Origin: an uncultured Desulfovibrio sp.
GTDB taxonomy: Bacteria > Desulfobacterota > Desulfovibrionia > Desulfovibrionales > Desulfovibrionaceae
Assembly (NCBI GenBank): GCA_944324555.1
Contig: CALUWU010000185.1
Span: 1 to 38,097 of the forward strand
Direction: 5' to 3'
DNA: 38,097 bases
In this document: positions 37,760 through 38,097 of the stretch, piece after piece
How positions within the stretch are numbered: position 1 is the first letter of the stretch
How the letters are laid out: every line of letters starts with the position of its first letter
Translations under genes and position numbers: made by a program
Notes under the pieces: generated by a model
The model's input: only the letters and a program-made list of their open reading frames with translations
Databases searched by the model: none
What the model was told of the DNA's origin: nothing

Positions 37760-38097
37760 ATGTCCCTTGCTGCCACCGTTGCCGAAAAAGCCAATCTTAT
37801 CTGGGCCATAGCCGACAAGCTGACCGGCGCTTTCAAGCCGCATCAGTACGGCGAAGTCATTCTTCCTCTGACCGTCATCCGCCGTTTCGACAGCGTGCTG
37901 GAGCCCGGCAAGGCCGCCGTGCTGGATGTTGCGCGGCAATACAAGGACAGTCCCCTGCTGGATACGCTGTTGCAAAAGGCTTCCGGCCGTCCCTTCTACA
38001 ATACGAGTCCCTTTACCTTTGCGCGTCTGCTGGACGCGCCCGATGATCTGGACGCCAATTTCCGCGCCTACTGCAACGCCTTTTCCGGCAACGTCCG
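37760..38097 (+). CDS. hsdM: Type I restriction-modification methyltransferase subunit M (N-terminal part)
   Basis: The first 112 residues are visible; the gene continues beyond the right edge. ANLIWAIADKLTGAFKPHQ, YGEVILPLTVIRRFDSVLE and FTFARLLDAPDDLDANFRAY are typical of the HsdM N-terminal helical domain. The catalytic methyltransferase domain (NPPF motif) lies outside the window. HsdM with HsdS and HsdR methylates and restricts DNA. The ATG has AAGGAAG upstream. Whether hsdS and hsdR follow cannot be seen. It is preceded by a repeat-rich block. Confidence 0.9.
   Translation, partial: MSLAATVAEKANLIWAIADKLTGAFKPHQYGEVILPLTVIRRFDSVLEPGKAAVLDVARQYKDSPLLDTLLQKASGRPFYNTSPFTFARLLDAPDDLDANFRAYCNAFSGNV

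Noticed and set aside
1-38097. CRISPR array
   Set aside because: No regularly spaced short direct repeats were seen; the repeats present are dispersed and of irregular spacing.

Overview
This 38 kb window is high-GC bacterial DNA. Gene content suggests a deltaproteobacterial sulfate-reducer relative of the Desulfovibrio type; this is an inference from the chemotaxis/flagellar genes, a PAS-type chemoreceptor with a Cys-rich loop, a sigma-54 promoter and the dnaX-ybaB-recR order, and no 16S rRNA is present. Most of it looks like ordinary chromosome. The left edge is a junction with an integrated element: a P4-type integrase start lies beside tRNA-Ala(CGC). The right edge enters a type I restriction-modification methylase gene (hsdM).

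Layout. 1-518: integrase fragment, tRNA-Ala with its own promoter and terminator. 682-3866: a tight three-gene cassette (polyprenyl-phosphate-type glycosyltransferase, class II asparagine synthase-like amidotransferase, small four-helix flippase-like protein). 4112-4981: two small unknown proteins, the second behind a consensus sigma-54 promoter. 5390-6277: rfbA. 6584-8740: pfkB-family kinase and cutA (minus), nth (plus). 8867-10624: cheV and fliR. 10740-15154 (minus): Sel1-repeat exported protein, LIC12162-like transferase, NeuB/SpsE-like synthase. 15329-19682: DMT exporter, rdgB, DegT aminotransferase and a GtrA-glycosyltransferase fusion. 19964-22620: ZIP transporter and a chemoreceptor. 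23030-26076 (minus): slyX, YgiQ-type radical SAM protein, EF-hand protein, a small helical protein. 26490-29269 (minus): PaaK-like ligase and a ClC transporter. 29524-30792: two identical tRNA-Phe genes and metF. 30920-34978 (minus): recR, ybaB, dnaX, ilvE. 35139-36893: hydantoinase A-like protein. 36894-37759: a repeat-rich non-coding block, then hsdM.

Functional threads. Surface carbohydrate work recurs (glycosyltransferases, AsnB-like enzyme, RfbA, NeuB-like synthase, DegT aminotransferase, LIC12162-like transferase) and is interleaved with motility genes (cheV, fliR, chemoreceptor, sigma-54 gene). A cell-surface or flagellin glycan is possible but not shown. The remaining genes are mostly housekeeping: repair, replication, methyl-group and branched-chain amino acid metabolism.

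The most unusual content is between the genes. Two dispersed structured repeat families occur. E1 is about 145 bp with four successive hairpins, 8-bp terminal inverted repeats and CTAG at both ends. E2 is about 85 bp with a 21-bp hairpin, a C-rich arm and a GCGCGCTTTT tail; its complementary strand carries G-quadruplex-type runs. A longer composite repeat (about 210-245 bp) contains E2 plus a conserved core. These elements repeatedly begin exactly at the TAG stop codon of the preceding gene.
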